Source of the DNA: Candidatus Opimibacter iunctus
GTDB lineage: Bacteria > Bacteroidota > Bacteroidia > Chitinophagales > Saprospiraceae
Direction of reading: 5' to 3'
Length of the DNA: 64,000 nt
Assembly (NCBI GenBank): GCA_016716665.1
Contig: JADJVH010000015.1
Coordinates: 1-64,000 of the forward strand
In this document: positions 17,405 to 26,500 of the stretch, piece by piece
How the letters are laid out: each line of letters starts with the position of its first letter
Position numbering within the stretch: the first letter of the stretch is position 1
Notes under the pieces: model-generated
What the model was told of the DNA's origin: nothing
Databases searched by the model: none
Seen by the model: only the letters and a program-made list of their open reading frames with translations
Translations under genes and position numbers: made by a program

Positions 17405-18621
17405 TTATCTGCCACCCTGGATTGGGAGTAAAAGAGCAATACCGCAGCAGATACCAACAGGACTGCGATACCAAAGAGAGCCTCATTAGCCAGGGGAACT
17501 ACGGTGTATGAAAAGGAGAAGATACCCTGGACCGCCAGGACAGATTCATTGAGAATAGCCCCTCCAGTGAAGGCTATGAGGGCATACCTGGCCAGTTTAT
17601 TTGTCCTGATCAACCCGGTGCCAGTCATAAAAGCCAGGAGGAAAACAGAAATGATGAGCAGCAGGACCAGGTGGAGATAAGCGATGACAATGGGGCGGAA
17701 CCCGAAAGCCAGCTTACTGATTCCGGGAATGGTAGATCCAAGTTGAAGGGATAGCTTAAGCGTCAATGCGAGTGCCACGATTAGGAAGAGTAATAGCACC
17801 ATACGGTTGAAGGCTGCTTTCAGATTGGCCATGTTTTTACGAAGTACCGTGACTAGTATATACCAACCAATGACCTGGGCACTGGCTGCGGCCACTACCA
17901 AGGCATAAAGCCAGGCAGGGAGATTGGCCCAGAGGGTTGATAAGAAATAGGCCGGGATGCCGGCCAGGGCAAAAAGCATAAAGGAAAGCCGGATCTTCCT
18001 GAGGTCAGGATTAAACGTCCTGATCCAGTCCATAAAAATGCCGATACAGGCAAATAAAAACCATCCGTTGTACTGAAAGTGCAGGTAGAAATAAATTGAA
18101 CCCAGGTAAATATTCTGGTTGTAATGATGCGAAGCCATCATCCAGGATAACACCATCGTGCCTACCGTAGATAGCAGGCCAAACCAGATAGCAACTTTGA
18201 TCCAGTTTTTACCCGGGTGGTCAGCGGCCAGTCGACCGGCATCTTTGAGTGCATACCACGAAAAGGCATATCCTGTCAGGACAGATAAGGTTGAAAATGC
18301 CAGGGATACAGGACCATAGCCCTGGAAGGGAAAAGAGAGCAGCATCCCATATGCTGAAAAGAGGTTGGCCATGATCAGGCGGCGGTAAACCACTTCATTG
18401 ATCCGGGGCAGCCCGGACCTGAATACCCTGATCAGCAGAACATACAGCGTATGGGTGATCCAACCAGCAAAAGCAAAATGGGAGTGGGCTTCCTGGAGAT
18501 ATTTCTGGTCAAACCATGGAAGTGCATAGCCGATCTTGTAGCGCATGATAGCCCCTAGTATGGCCACCAAAAACAGATTGAACAATGCAATTCGAACCCA
18601 GCTATTTGTTTTCTCCGGCAT
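17401..18621 (-). CDS. Heme-copper-oxidase-like multi-helix membrane protein
   Basis: A membrane protein of 406 residues with about 12 predicted helices. Conserved-looking histidines occur in the pattern of cbb3 oxidase subunit I-like proteins: EAHSHFAFAGW in helix 2, ASHHYNQN and YFYLHFQYNGWF mid-protein, and RPIVIAYLHLVLL near residue 310. It lacks enough of the usual copper-site residues for me to call it an oxidase. It might be a heme sensor, a quinol-linked electron-transfer subunit for NosZ, or an NnrS-like protein. It begins three bases after the regulator stop (TGA TTG ATG), so the two are an operon. Its promoter-distal end overlaps the FNR-like box of the fasciclin gene. Confidence 0.6.
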   Translation of the reverse strand: MPEKTNSWVRIALFNLFLVAILGAIMRYKIGYALPWFDQKYLQEAHSHFAFAGWITHTLYVLLIRVFRSGLPRINEVVYRRLIMANLFSAYGMLLSFPFQGYGPVSLAFSTLSVLTGYAFSWYALKDAGRLAADHPGKNWIKVAIWFGLLSTVGTMVLSWMMASHHYNQNIYLGSIYFYLHFQYNGWFLFACIGIFMDWIRTFNPDLRKIRLSFMLFALAGIPAYFLSTLWANLPAWLYALVVAAASAQVIGWYILVTVLRKNMANLKAAFNRMVLLLFLIVALALTLKLSLQLGSTIPGISKLAFGFRPIVIAYLHLVLLLIISVFLLAFMTGTGLIRTNKLARYALIAFTGGAILNESVLAVQGIFSFSYTVVPLANEALFGIAVLLVSAAVLLFYSQSRVADK

Positions 18622-18624
18622 CAA

Positions 18625-19218
18625 TCAGAAATATACCTTATGGTTGACAATATCTACTTTTTGATTTTCATTCAATTTCCTCAAGGTACGGATTACGGTC
18701 TCGATCCGAAGTCCGGTCAGGTTGGCAAGTTCCTGGCGCGTATAGGGTATGATTATTTTACCGGCGGTCCCTGATTTTTTCTTTTTATAGTAGGCCAGGA
18801 AATCCATGATTCGTTCTTCCGGTGTTTGATTGTTGAGCATCCTTGCGGATATTGATTTGTCATACATCTTCTGGGCAAACATGGCCAGCAGGGATCGTTG
18901 GACCGTCGGATGATCCTCAAGCATGTGGAAAAAAGTATCCTTTGAGAGTTTGATGATGATGGAATCCCTCGTCGTGATGGCATTGGCGGCATACGGCTCC
19001 CTGATAAACAGTGGCGGCTCGCCGAAACTATCCCCTGCATTGAAAATCCCCTGAACAAATTCTTTTGAATTTGGATTCAGGTTATAAGTTTTTACTTGTC
19101 CTTCGAGGACCTGGTAATAGAAGCGTGCCGTTTCATCCTGGTGAAAAAGGATCGTGTTTTTTTTAACCTTGTTGACAGCCGCACCGTAAGCCATTAATAT
19201 GTTAGGATCAATAGGCAT
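18625..19218 (-). CDS. Crp/Fnr-family transcription regulator
   Basis: A protein of 197 residues with an N-terminal cyclic-nucleotide-binding fold (FYYQVLEGQVKTYNLN, NAGDSFGEPPLF) and a C-terminal winged helix with recognition helix TRQELANLTGLRIETVIRTLRKL. It has no N-terminal cysteine cluster, so it is not an iron-sulfur FNR but rather of the DNR/NnrR or generic Crp type. Its position in the denitrification island and the two TGATnnnnATCA boxes make it the likely activator of nos and of the fasciclin gene. The upstream region (19242-19255) has only a half-matching site, so self-regulation is uncertain. Confidence 0.85.
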   Translation of the reverse strand: MPIDPNILMAYGAAVNKVKKNTILFHQDETARFYYQVLEGQVKTYNLNPNSKEFVQGIFNAGDSFGEPPLFIREPYAANAITTRDSIIIKLSKDTFFHMLEDHPTVQRSLLAMFAQKMYDKSISARMLNNQTPEERIMDFLAYYKKKKSGTAGKIIIPYTRQELANLTGLRIETVIRTLRKLNENQKVDIVNHKVYF

Positions 19219-19368
19219 GAGTCAGATTCTGTTTCTTTTTTCAGATCGGCATCAAGATACTATAGATTTTGATGATATCTCCCAATGGACAGCATCAACT
19301 GCGTGAAGACAGGTTAGTGTTTGTCCGCCGCACATCATACCTTACAGCCTCAAAACCGAATCGGGATC

Positions 19369-21090
19369 ATGAATTGTAAAGCGGAAATACCCAACCCAGG
19401 AAACGGGGGATCGCATGTATGCCTGATATGGCTGATCCTTTTCTTCGTCCCATTCTCTTGCAGTAAGGAAAAGGATTTGCAAAAAGGCTTTTCAGAGGTT
19501 GCCCGCGAGGCAGGGATAGATTTTAAATACAATTTCGGGGATACCACGTATCAGAATATTCTGGAGAGTAGTGGATCTGGTGTGACGGTGTTTGACTATG
19601 ATGGCGATGGGGACCAGGATATATACCTTCTCAATGGTACCTACCTCGATGGGATCAGTGAACCATCCGGTAAAATTTTTGAAAATACACCCGATGCACT
19701 TTATCGTAACAATGGCGATGGTACGTTTACGGAAGTAGCTAAGCATTCCGGCCTGGATGACATGCATTGGAGCATGGCTGCAGGGCCTGTTGATATTGAT
19801 AAGGATGGTGACCTTGATCTATACCTCCTGAACTATGGCCCAAATGTTTTTTATCTCAACAATGGTGATGGCACATTTCGTGATGCGACCGCCGAGCTGG
19901 GACTTCAGGGCCCGGATAGCTTAAATGGATTTACAAAATGGAGTGTCAGTGTCGCCTATCTGGATGCAGATCTTGATGGAGCACTTGATATCATGGTGGG
20001 AAATTTCCTGGCCTTTGATCCCTTACACATATCTCCCGGTCATCCTGAAATGATGCCACATCCTTCTGAATATCACGGACAGGCTTCGATGTTGTACAGA
20101 CAATCCGGAAGCAAAACCTTTGACGATATCACAGATACATCAGGTATGTATTACCCTGATTCGAAATGCATGGGACTTACTGTATTTGACAGTGATGGAG
20201 ATGGGGATGGAGATATCCTCCAGGCCAATGACCATCAGGCTAATTTCCTTTTTCGCAGCAATGGTCCCATGAGTTTTGAAGAAGCAGGTATTACCTGCGG
20301 AGTAGCAGTCAATGACCAGGGTGCTCCGGCTGGCTCGATGCACCCTTCAATCGGAGATGTGGATGGTGATGGGCTGATAGATGTATTGGTGAGTGATCTT
20401 GAACATGGGGCACTCTATCGCAACCTGGGAAATGGCTTATTTGAAGATATCACCTCCGCAAGCGGCCTCGCTGTGTTATTTGCTGGTAAAGGTTCATGGG
20501 CGGCTAACCTTTTTGATTATGACAATGACGGTGACCTCGATATATTTTCTGCCAATGGTGCTGCTGAAGTGTTGTCGCTGCAACAGCCTCTCCTCCTCAA
20601 TAATAATGGCAAAGGACAATTTACCGATGCTGGAAGCGAAGGAGGCGATTATTTCCGGCAATTACGTTCTGGTCGGGGCGCTGCTGTATTGGATTATGAC
20701 AATGATGGTGATATGGACATCATCGTTTCGCATGTCGATCTGCAAGCTAGTCCTGCACTGTTGCGCAATGATGACAGCAATGAGAATCACTGGCTCGGCA
20801 TCACCTTGTTGAGAAGCAATGGCTCACCTGCCTGGCCAGGAGCTAAAGTCACCATCACCACCGGTGAAAAGAAACAGGTTCTCATTCATCAGCCGGGCAA
20901 TGCCTATCTTAGTTTCAGCGACCAAAGGGTGCATGCAGGACTCGGAACTTATACACAGGCTGATCGCATTGAAATCGATTGGCCTGATGGGACAAGGGAT
21001 GTTTTTGATAATATTCCCTCGGATCAATACCTGAAAATCACCCAGGGCTCTGGAAGAACTGAAGAACGAAAAACGAAAAGTGAAAAATAA
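19369..21090 (+). CDS. CRTAC1-type FG-GAP lipoprotein with ASPIC/UnbV domain
   Basis: A protein of about 573 residues, exported as a lipoprotein (VPFSC). FG-GAP loops recur from residue 60 on (DYDGDGDQDIY, DIDKDGDLDLY, DADLDGALDIM, DSDGDGDGDIL, DVDGDGLIDVL, DYDNDGDLDIF, DYDNDGDMDII). The C-terminal ASPIC/UnbV domain shows SPAWPGAKVTITTGEKKQ, QRVHAGLGTYTQADRIEIDWPDG. The frame is open from a TTG at 19321, but the ATG at 19369 gives the better signal peptide. It leads a same-strand group with an asparagine-synthetase-like gene 110 bp downstream. Its partner or ligand is unknown. Confidence 0.85.
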   Translation: MNCKAEIPNPGNGGSHVCLIWLILFFVPFSCSKEKDLQKGFSEVAREAGIDFKYNFGDTTYQNILESSGSGVTVFDYDGDGDQDIYLLNGTYLDGISEPSGKIFENTPDALYRNNGDGTFTEVAKHSGLDDMHWSMAAGPVDIDKDGDLDLYLLNYGPNVFYLNNGDGTFRDATAELGLQGPDSLNGFTKWSVSVAYLDADLDGALDIMVGNFLAFDPLHISPGHPEMMPHPSEYHGQASMLYRQSGSKTFDDITDTSGMYYPDSKCMGLTVFDSDGDGDGDILQANDHQANFLFRSNGPMSFEEAGITCGVAVNDQGAPAGSMHPSIGDVDGDGLIDVLVSDLEHGALYRNLGNGLFEDITSASGLAVLFAGKGSWAANLFDYDNDGDLDIFSANGAAEVLSLQQPLLLNNNGKGQFTDAGSEGGDYFRQLRSGRGAAVLDYDNDGDMDIIVSHVDLQASPALLRNDDSNENHWLGITLLRSNGSPAWPGAKVTITTGEKKQVLIHQPGNAYLSFSDQRVHAGLGTYTQADRIEIDWPDGTRDVFDNIPSDQYLKITQGSGRTEERKTKSEK

Positions 21091-21132
21091 AACTTTGGCT
21101 GCGCTCAACAGCCGTTAAGATGGAAGTGATGC

Positions 21133-21146
21133 TTCGACTACGCTCA
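21133..21146 (+). repeat. Dispersed 14-mer TTCGACTACGCTCA
   Basis: This is an exact second copy of the 14-mer at 6347-6360, here followed by GCAACCGG. It lies between two genes of the CRTAC/asparagine-synthetase group. Weaker relatives are seen at 2352-2378 (reverse strand) and around 59588-59640. Confidence 0.5.
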
Positions 21147-21200
21147 GCAACCGGGAAACTCAGCATAATCAAAAAGATCACCATATAAATAAATGAAGCT

Positions 21201-22538
21201 ATGAATCACGAATATATAAGCAGGGTAATCGATCTGACCCATCCGGAGAAGAATATCATCCACAACATGACCAATGAGGAAGCCAGGCAGGTGTTACAGT
21301 CTGGAGACAGTGATGCGGTCAGGAAGATTGATGGCCAGTTTGCATTGCTCAGTGTGGAGGGTAAGACGATCAGGCTTGCCAGATCTATAGGCAGGCCATT
21401 ACGATATTTTATCGCCAAACGTATGGAAGGCCCGAGCCTCATTGTTGCGGAGCGCATCGATGTCATCTATGAATATCTCAAGGCTGAAGGGCTCGATGAC
21501 CAGTACCATCCCTCCTATACCAGGATGGTGCCTGCGCACTATATCACCACTATACAACTGCTGGGGTGCCCTGATCCCAATCCGGTATATGATCGCTTTT
21601 TCACACCGGCGAGAAACAAGTATCCGGTCGATGACCTTGACAAACTCGGTGCAGTGTACATGGAAGCCTTGTATGCCGAGATAAAGAAGTGGCTAAAGAA
21701 CAGGGCTACTACAGGGCCGATAGGTGTTAGCTTTTCAGCCGGTGTGGATAGCGGCTCCGTCTTCCTGCTTACCTATCATGCATTACTCGAATTAGGAGAG
21801 AGCCCTTCACGCCTAAAGGCGTTTACACTGAGTGTCGATGGGGGAGGTGCGGATGTGCTGCAAGCCCGTGACTTTTTGGAAAAGGTTGGACTCGGCTTGT
21901 TTCTCGAAGAGATCGAAGTATCCTCTGCAGCCCTGGATTGGAAGAATGCGGTGAGGATTACAGAAGATTATAAAGCACTGGACATCCAGTCTGCCACGAT
22001 GAATCTCGCGCTACTCCAGGGCATCAGAGAGCGCTATCCAAACTGGAAGTATGTACTCGATGGGGATGGCGGTGATGAAAACATGAAAGACTATCCGATC
22101 GAAGAGAATCCTGAACTCACGATCCGGAGTGTACTCAACAACCTGATGTTGTACCAGGAAGGTTGGGGCGTTTTTTCAATGAAGCATTCTGTTACTTACT
22201 CCGGAGGGCTCAGCAGGAGCCATACGCGCACATCTGCCCCTGCAGATGCGCTCGGCTTTGAAGGATTTAGTCCGTATACGTTGCCAAACGTGATTGAGAT
22301 TGCCGAAGGATTACCATTTATCGAACTGACGGAATGGAGCCATGAGAAGTTGTATGATCTGAAGGGCAGTGTTGTGGCCAGTGGTATCAAAGCCATCACA
22401 GGAATGGATATGCCGGTATTCGCAAAGAGACGTTTCCAGCATGGCGCAGTGGAGCAGCCGGTTTTCCACCAAATCTTTCCGGTAAAGGATAGTACCTATC
22501 GTAAGGCGTTTCAAGTCATGTATGAGCAGCTTTCCTGA
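21201..22538 (+). CDS. Asparagine-synthetase-like ATP-pyrophosphatase without the Cys nucleophile
   Basis: A protein of 445 residues. Residues 1-120 resemble a class II glutamine-amidotransferase fold (GQFALLSVEGKTIRLARSIGRPLRYF), but the obligatory Cys2 is missing: the protein begins MNHEY. From residue 170 the synthetase domain shows the PP-loop SFSAGVDSGS and DGDGGDENM. Such enzymes activate a carboxylate as acyl-AMP, for amide or lactam formation, as in beta-lactam synthetase or lasso-peptide cyclases. The substrate here is unknown. Its stop overlaps the radical SAM gene by 17 bases, so both enzymes are made together. The flanking genes encode secreted FG-GAP proteins. Confidence 0.75.
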   Translation: MNHEYISRVIDLTHPEKNIIHNMTNEEARQVLQSGDSDAVRKIDGQFALLSVEGKTIRLARSIGRPLRYFIAKRMEGPSLIVAERIDVIYEYLKAEGLDDQYHPSYTRMVPAHYITTIQLLGCPDPNPVYDRFFTPARNKYPVDDLDKLGAVYMEALYAEIKKWLKNRATTGPIGVSFSAGVDSGSVFLLTYHALLELGESPSRLKAFTLSVDGGGADVLQARDFLEKVGLGLFLEEIEVSSAALDWKNAVRITEDYKALDIQSATMNLALLQGIRERYPNWKYVLDGDGGDENMKDYPIEENPELTIRSVLNNLMLYQEGWGVFSMKHSVTYSGGLSRSHTRTSAPADALGFEGFSPYTLPNVIEIAEGLPFIELTEWSHEKLYDLKGSVVASGIKAITGMDMPVFAKRRFQHGAVEQPVFHQIFPVKDSTYRKAFQVMYEQLS

Positions 22539-23490
22539 AATAGATCTTGACGACCGCTGGATTCGCTCACACCGGGCACCAAAAAATCAAGTAGATGAGC
22601 TTTTACCCTATGCCTTTCTTGTTGAAGAGGAGTGCACTGCATCAGGGGCTATTGAAAGTGTAGCGACCCTCTTTCTCACTAACAAAGAGTGTCCGTTCCG
22701 GTGCCTGATGTGCGACCTCTGGAAAAACACCACGGACGAAAGGGTACAACCGGGAAGTATCCCTGCCCAGATTGCATATGCACTGGCGAGATTGCCGCCA
22801 TCAAAACATATCAAACTGTACAACTCGGGAAATTTCTTTGATACGAAGGCGATCCCTCCTGAAGATTATCAAGCTATAGCATCACTGCTTGATCCTTTTG
22901 AGACGGTCATCGTCGAATGCCATCCCAAGCTCATCAATGACAGAAGCCTCACTTTTCGGGATATGATCAAGGGGAAGCTTGAAGTAGCGATTGGATTGGA
23001 AACGGCTCATCCGGAAGTACTCGAAAAGCTAAACAAAAGCATGAGTCTTGATGATTTCAGCCAAAGCGTCAGGTACTTAAATGACCATAACATCCGTTCA
23101 CGCGCATTTATCCTGTTGAAGCCTCCGTTTCTGACAGAGCAGGAAGGAGTACATTGGGCAAAACGTACTCTTGATTTTGCGTTTGATGCAGGGGTGGGAT
23201 GTTGTGTAGTGATTCCAACCCGCGCAGGGAATGGAGCGATGGATGTGCTGGAGACCGGTGGTTTTTTTTCCAAACCCTCACTTGATTCGTTGGAAGAAGT
23301 GCTGGATTATGGAATAGCACTTGGCAGGGGGCGTGTGTTTGCAGATGTGTGGGACCTTGAGATTTTCTCGGATTGTCCGGAATGTCTTGATGCCAGGAAA
23401 AAGCGCCTGGAGAGCATCAACCTCCATCAGGAGCTATTGCCTCAAATCTCCTGTGATTGCAGATCGACAGGAGACTTTCAACGTAGATGA
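22522..23490 (+). CDS. Radical SAM enzyme with extra C-terminal cysteines
   Basis: A protein of 322 residues with the radical SAM cluster CPFRCLMC near residue 53 (CxxxCxxC), a glycine-poor SAM-binding segment KLYNSGNFFD, and later GLETAHPEVLEKLNK, typical of Elp3/MiaB-like superfamily members. The C-terminus adds CPEC (about residue 286) and CDC (about residue 312), a possible auxiliary iron-sulfur site. The start ATG lies inside the preceding gene. The last residues (STGDFQRR) may be out of frame, but I cannot prove an indel. It is distinct from LipA, which is encoded elsewhere in the window. Substrate unknown; it probably acts with the overlapping asparagine-synthetase-like enzyme. Confidence 0.75.
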   Translation: MSSFPEIDLDDRWIRSHRAPKNQVDELLPYAFLVEEECTASGAIESVATLFLTNKECPFRCLMCDLWKNTTDERVQPGSIPAQIAYALARLPPSKHIKLYNSGNFFDTKAIPPEDYQAIASLLDPFETVIVECHPKLINDRSLTFRDMIKGKLEVAIGLETAHPEVLEKLNKSMSLDDFSQSVRYLNDHNIRSRAFILLKPPFLTEQEGVHWAKRTLDFAFDAGVGCCVVIPTRAGNGAMDVLETGGFFSKPSLDSLEEVLDYGIALGRGRVFADVWDLEIFSDCPECLDARKKRLESINLHQELLPQISCDCRSTGDFQRR

Positions 23491-23579
23491 TCTCTATGCC
23501 ACCAGGGCAATCACGGTGATCAGCTATAAAATGCTTTATTTTATTCCCTGTTCCTGACCCTTCATCTAATTCTTATTTC

Positions 23580-26500
23580 ATGAGAACGATCATCAGCATC
23601 TGCCTTTTAGCCGCTTCAATGATCTTTGTGTATAGTTGCCAGGAAAATGAGCAAGACAAGGCACAAAGGGAAGCAGGCATCAGGTCGCTGCGTTTCAACG
23701 GCCGGTCATATCTTGAAAATGGGCGACTAGAGGAAGCGGAGACGGCATACAAGCAGTTGATAGCCCTTGCTCCTGACGATGCCTCAGCTTATGCTAATCT
23801 TGCCTTGATCTATCTGAGGCAGGGTAAGTATGAGGAAGCAAAATCGAAAATAAGCAAGGCATTGAAACTGGCTCCGGACAATCCCGACATCCGGATGATT
23901 TCAGCCAGATATTTTGAACTGGTACAAGACCGGGATAAGGCGATCGATGAGGTATTGAAAATTGTTGAGCAGCATCCGGATTATGCAATAGCCCTTTACA
24001 ATCTTGCCAGGCTGTATGATCATCCGGATGATAAAGAAGCCATTGCCGAAAGGGAGAAGTTTCTCCGCAAAACCCAGGAATCCACTGAGGCGAATATCGT
24101 GCCCAGACTCGAGCTCATCTCCTTGTTGATTCAGAAGGGGGATCAGGCGGCTGCTACTTTTGAGTTAGAAAATCTGCCTAAGATTTTCGCGGAGTTTCCG
24201 GCACAGGCCAAAGGGTTCTACAACAAGACTATTGATGCGCTTCATGCCTCTGATATAGCCACAGCGAAGACCAATGTGGTCATGATGCAAAATTTTCTAA
24301 AGGTGACTACGCAGTACCAAAGTGATCTGCGTGAACTAAAGGGCCCTGACAGTGACCTCATAGGTAATTATGTCATCTCCCTCAGTGATTTCGAAAGGAG
24401 CTATGCAGGACCTGGTGAAGCTATCACTGACCGTATAAAGTTTGTCGACATTTCGGATCAGGTCAATCTTATTGCTTCCACGGGCGAATCCCGGTCAGGA
24501 ACATCAGCGGAGGATAGGAGCAGTCAGTTTTCCTTAGGAGATTATGATGGGGATGGATTTGTGGATGTCTACTTCAGCAGTTATTCGGAGCGGACTAAGA
24601 CTTCAGTCAAAAGCTTATTCTGGAATCGCGAGACCACTTTCCAGGAGCAATCAAGCATTGCCGGTATCAGGCACACAGGGAGGGAGTCAGCATCCATTTT
24701 TGCGGATTACAACAATGATGGATATCCGGACTTATACATTCTTAGGGATGGCGGGAATGTGCTATTCAAAAATAGTGGTGAAGGTGTATTTTCTGATGTT
24801 TCCAAAGAAGCCATGGTTGATACGGATTCAGATGGAACGAAACCCTTATTTCTCGATGCTGACCACGATGGAGACCTTGACCTGCTGATCATACGGCCGG
24901 CTTCAAATCTGCTATACCGGAACAACGCTGATGGAACATTTACAGAGATGGCTGCCGTGATGGGGCTTGGCTTGCCTGTATCCAGGTGCACTGATGCTGC
25001 ATTTGCGGATTTTGACGAGGATGGTGATCTTGATATGGTGATGTCACATGAGGAGGGTTCCAATTTTCTTTTTTCAAATGACCGGCACGGCAGATTTACG
25101 GACCTGAGTTCAATTAGTGGCCTGGGTGAAAGTGGAGCATCACAGGCTGTTGCCGTTGCGGATTACAACAATGATGGGTTTAATGATTTATTATTTGTCT
25201 CATCCGCACCAGGGAAGTCTGGATTGTATACCAACAAAGGGGATGGCACATTTAAGCAGGATCCAGCTCCATGGTTGAAGGCAATTGTTGACCTGGTGCC
25301 AAAGGATGCAGCATTTTTTGATTTTGACAACGATGGATTTCAGGATATCCTTATTGCGGGATCACCAGTATCTGGTGAAGCAAGATCCATGCGGCTCTTT
25401 CACAATGACAGCAAAGGTGGCTTCATGGATGCTTCAGCTCTTTTGCCGGTGAGTGTAACATCGGGGGGGCAAATGGAGACCACAGATTTTGATAAGGATG
25501 GAGACCTCGACATCTTTGTGGCTGATGCAAAGGGCAAGCTCCATCTCCTGCAAAATGAAGGGGGCAACCTCAACCATTATCTCACGCTCAAACTGGTAGG
25601 GTTGAGGGATGGCAATAGTAAGAACAATCATTTTGGGATCGGTGCCAAGGTAGAAATACGGTCAGGGGAGTTGTACCAAATGAAAGTCGTCACCGAACCA
25701 GTGATCCATTTCGGATTAGGCTCAAGGTTGAAAGCAGATGTGATGCGTGTCACCTGGACCAATGGAGTAGCGCAGAACAGGTTTTTTCCAGGCACAGATC
25801 AGGACCTCTTAGAATTGCAATCGCTGAAAGGTTCATGTGCATTCCTCTATACCTGGGACGGTGAGCGATATGTGTTTTCAAAAGATATGATGTGGCGAAG
25901 TGCCCTGGGCATGCCACTTGGGATCATGGGTGCCAACACTGCGTATGCTCCAGCAGATCCATCCAAGGAGTATCTGAAGATTCCCGGAGAAGAGATGAAG
26001 ATGCAGGATGGCAAATACATCATGCAGATCACAGAGGAACTGTGGGAGACAGCTTATTTCGATAATCTTGAATTGGTAGTGCTCGATCATCCGCGAACCG
26101 ATCAAATATTTGTTGATGAAAAATTTACCCTTCCACCTTACACCAATGCTTACGAGTTGTATGCCGTGCAAAGGAAATTCTTTCCGGTAGCCGCAGTAGA
26201 TGGAGTGGGGACTAATCTGCTCCCACAGATCCTGGAGAAGGATGATGTCTATATCAGCAATTTTCAATTGGGCACCTACCAGGGCATTGCCGCCATGCAT
26301 GATCTGATCCTTGATCCTGGCGCCTCACTTCCTTCAGGAGATTTGTTATTGTATCTCAATGGCTGGCTCTTTCCGTCCGATGCCAGTATCAATTATTCAC
26401 TTGGGCAAGGTGAAGGAATTGATGTTGTGTCGCCCCAGTTGCAAGTCTTAGATAAGCGGGGAGATTGGGTTACAGTGATCCCCAACCTGGGTTTCCCGAT

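Noticed and set aside
19242..19255. Possible FNR box TTGATGCCGATCTG before the Crp/Fnr gene
   Set aside because: Only one half-site fits and no -7 element at the right distance was found. Not strong enough for auto-regulation.
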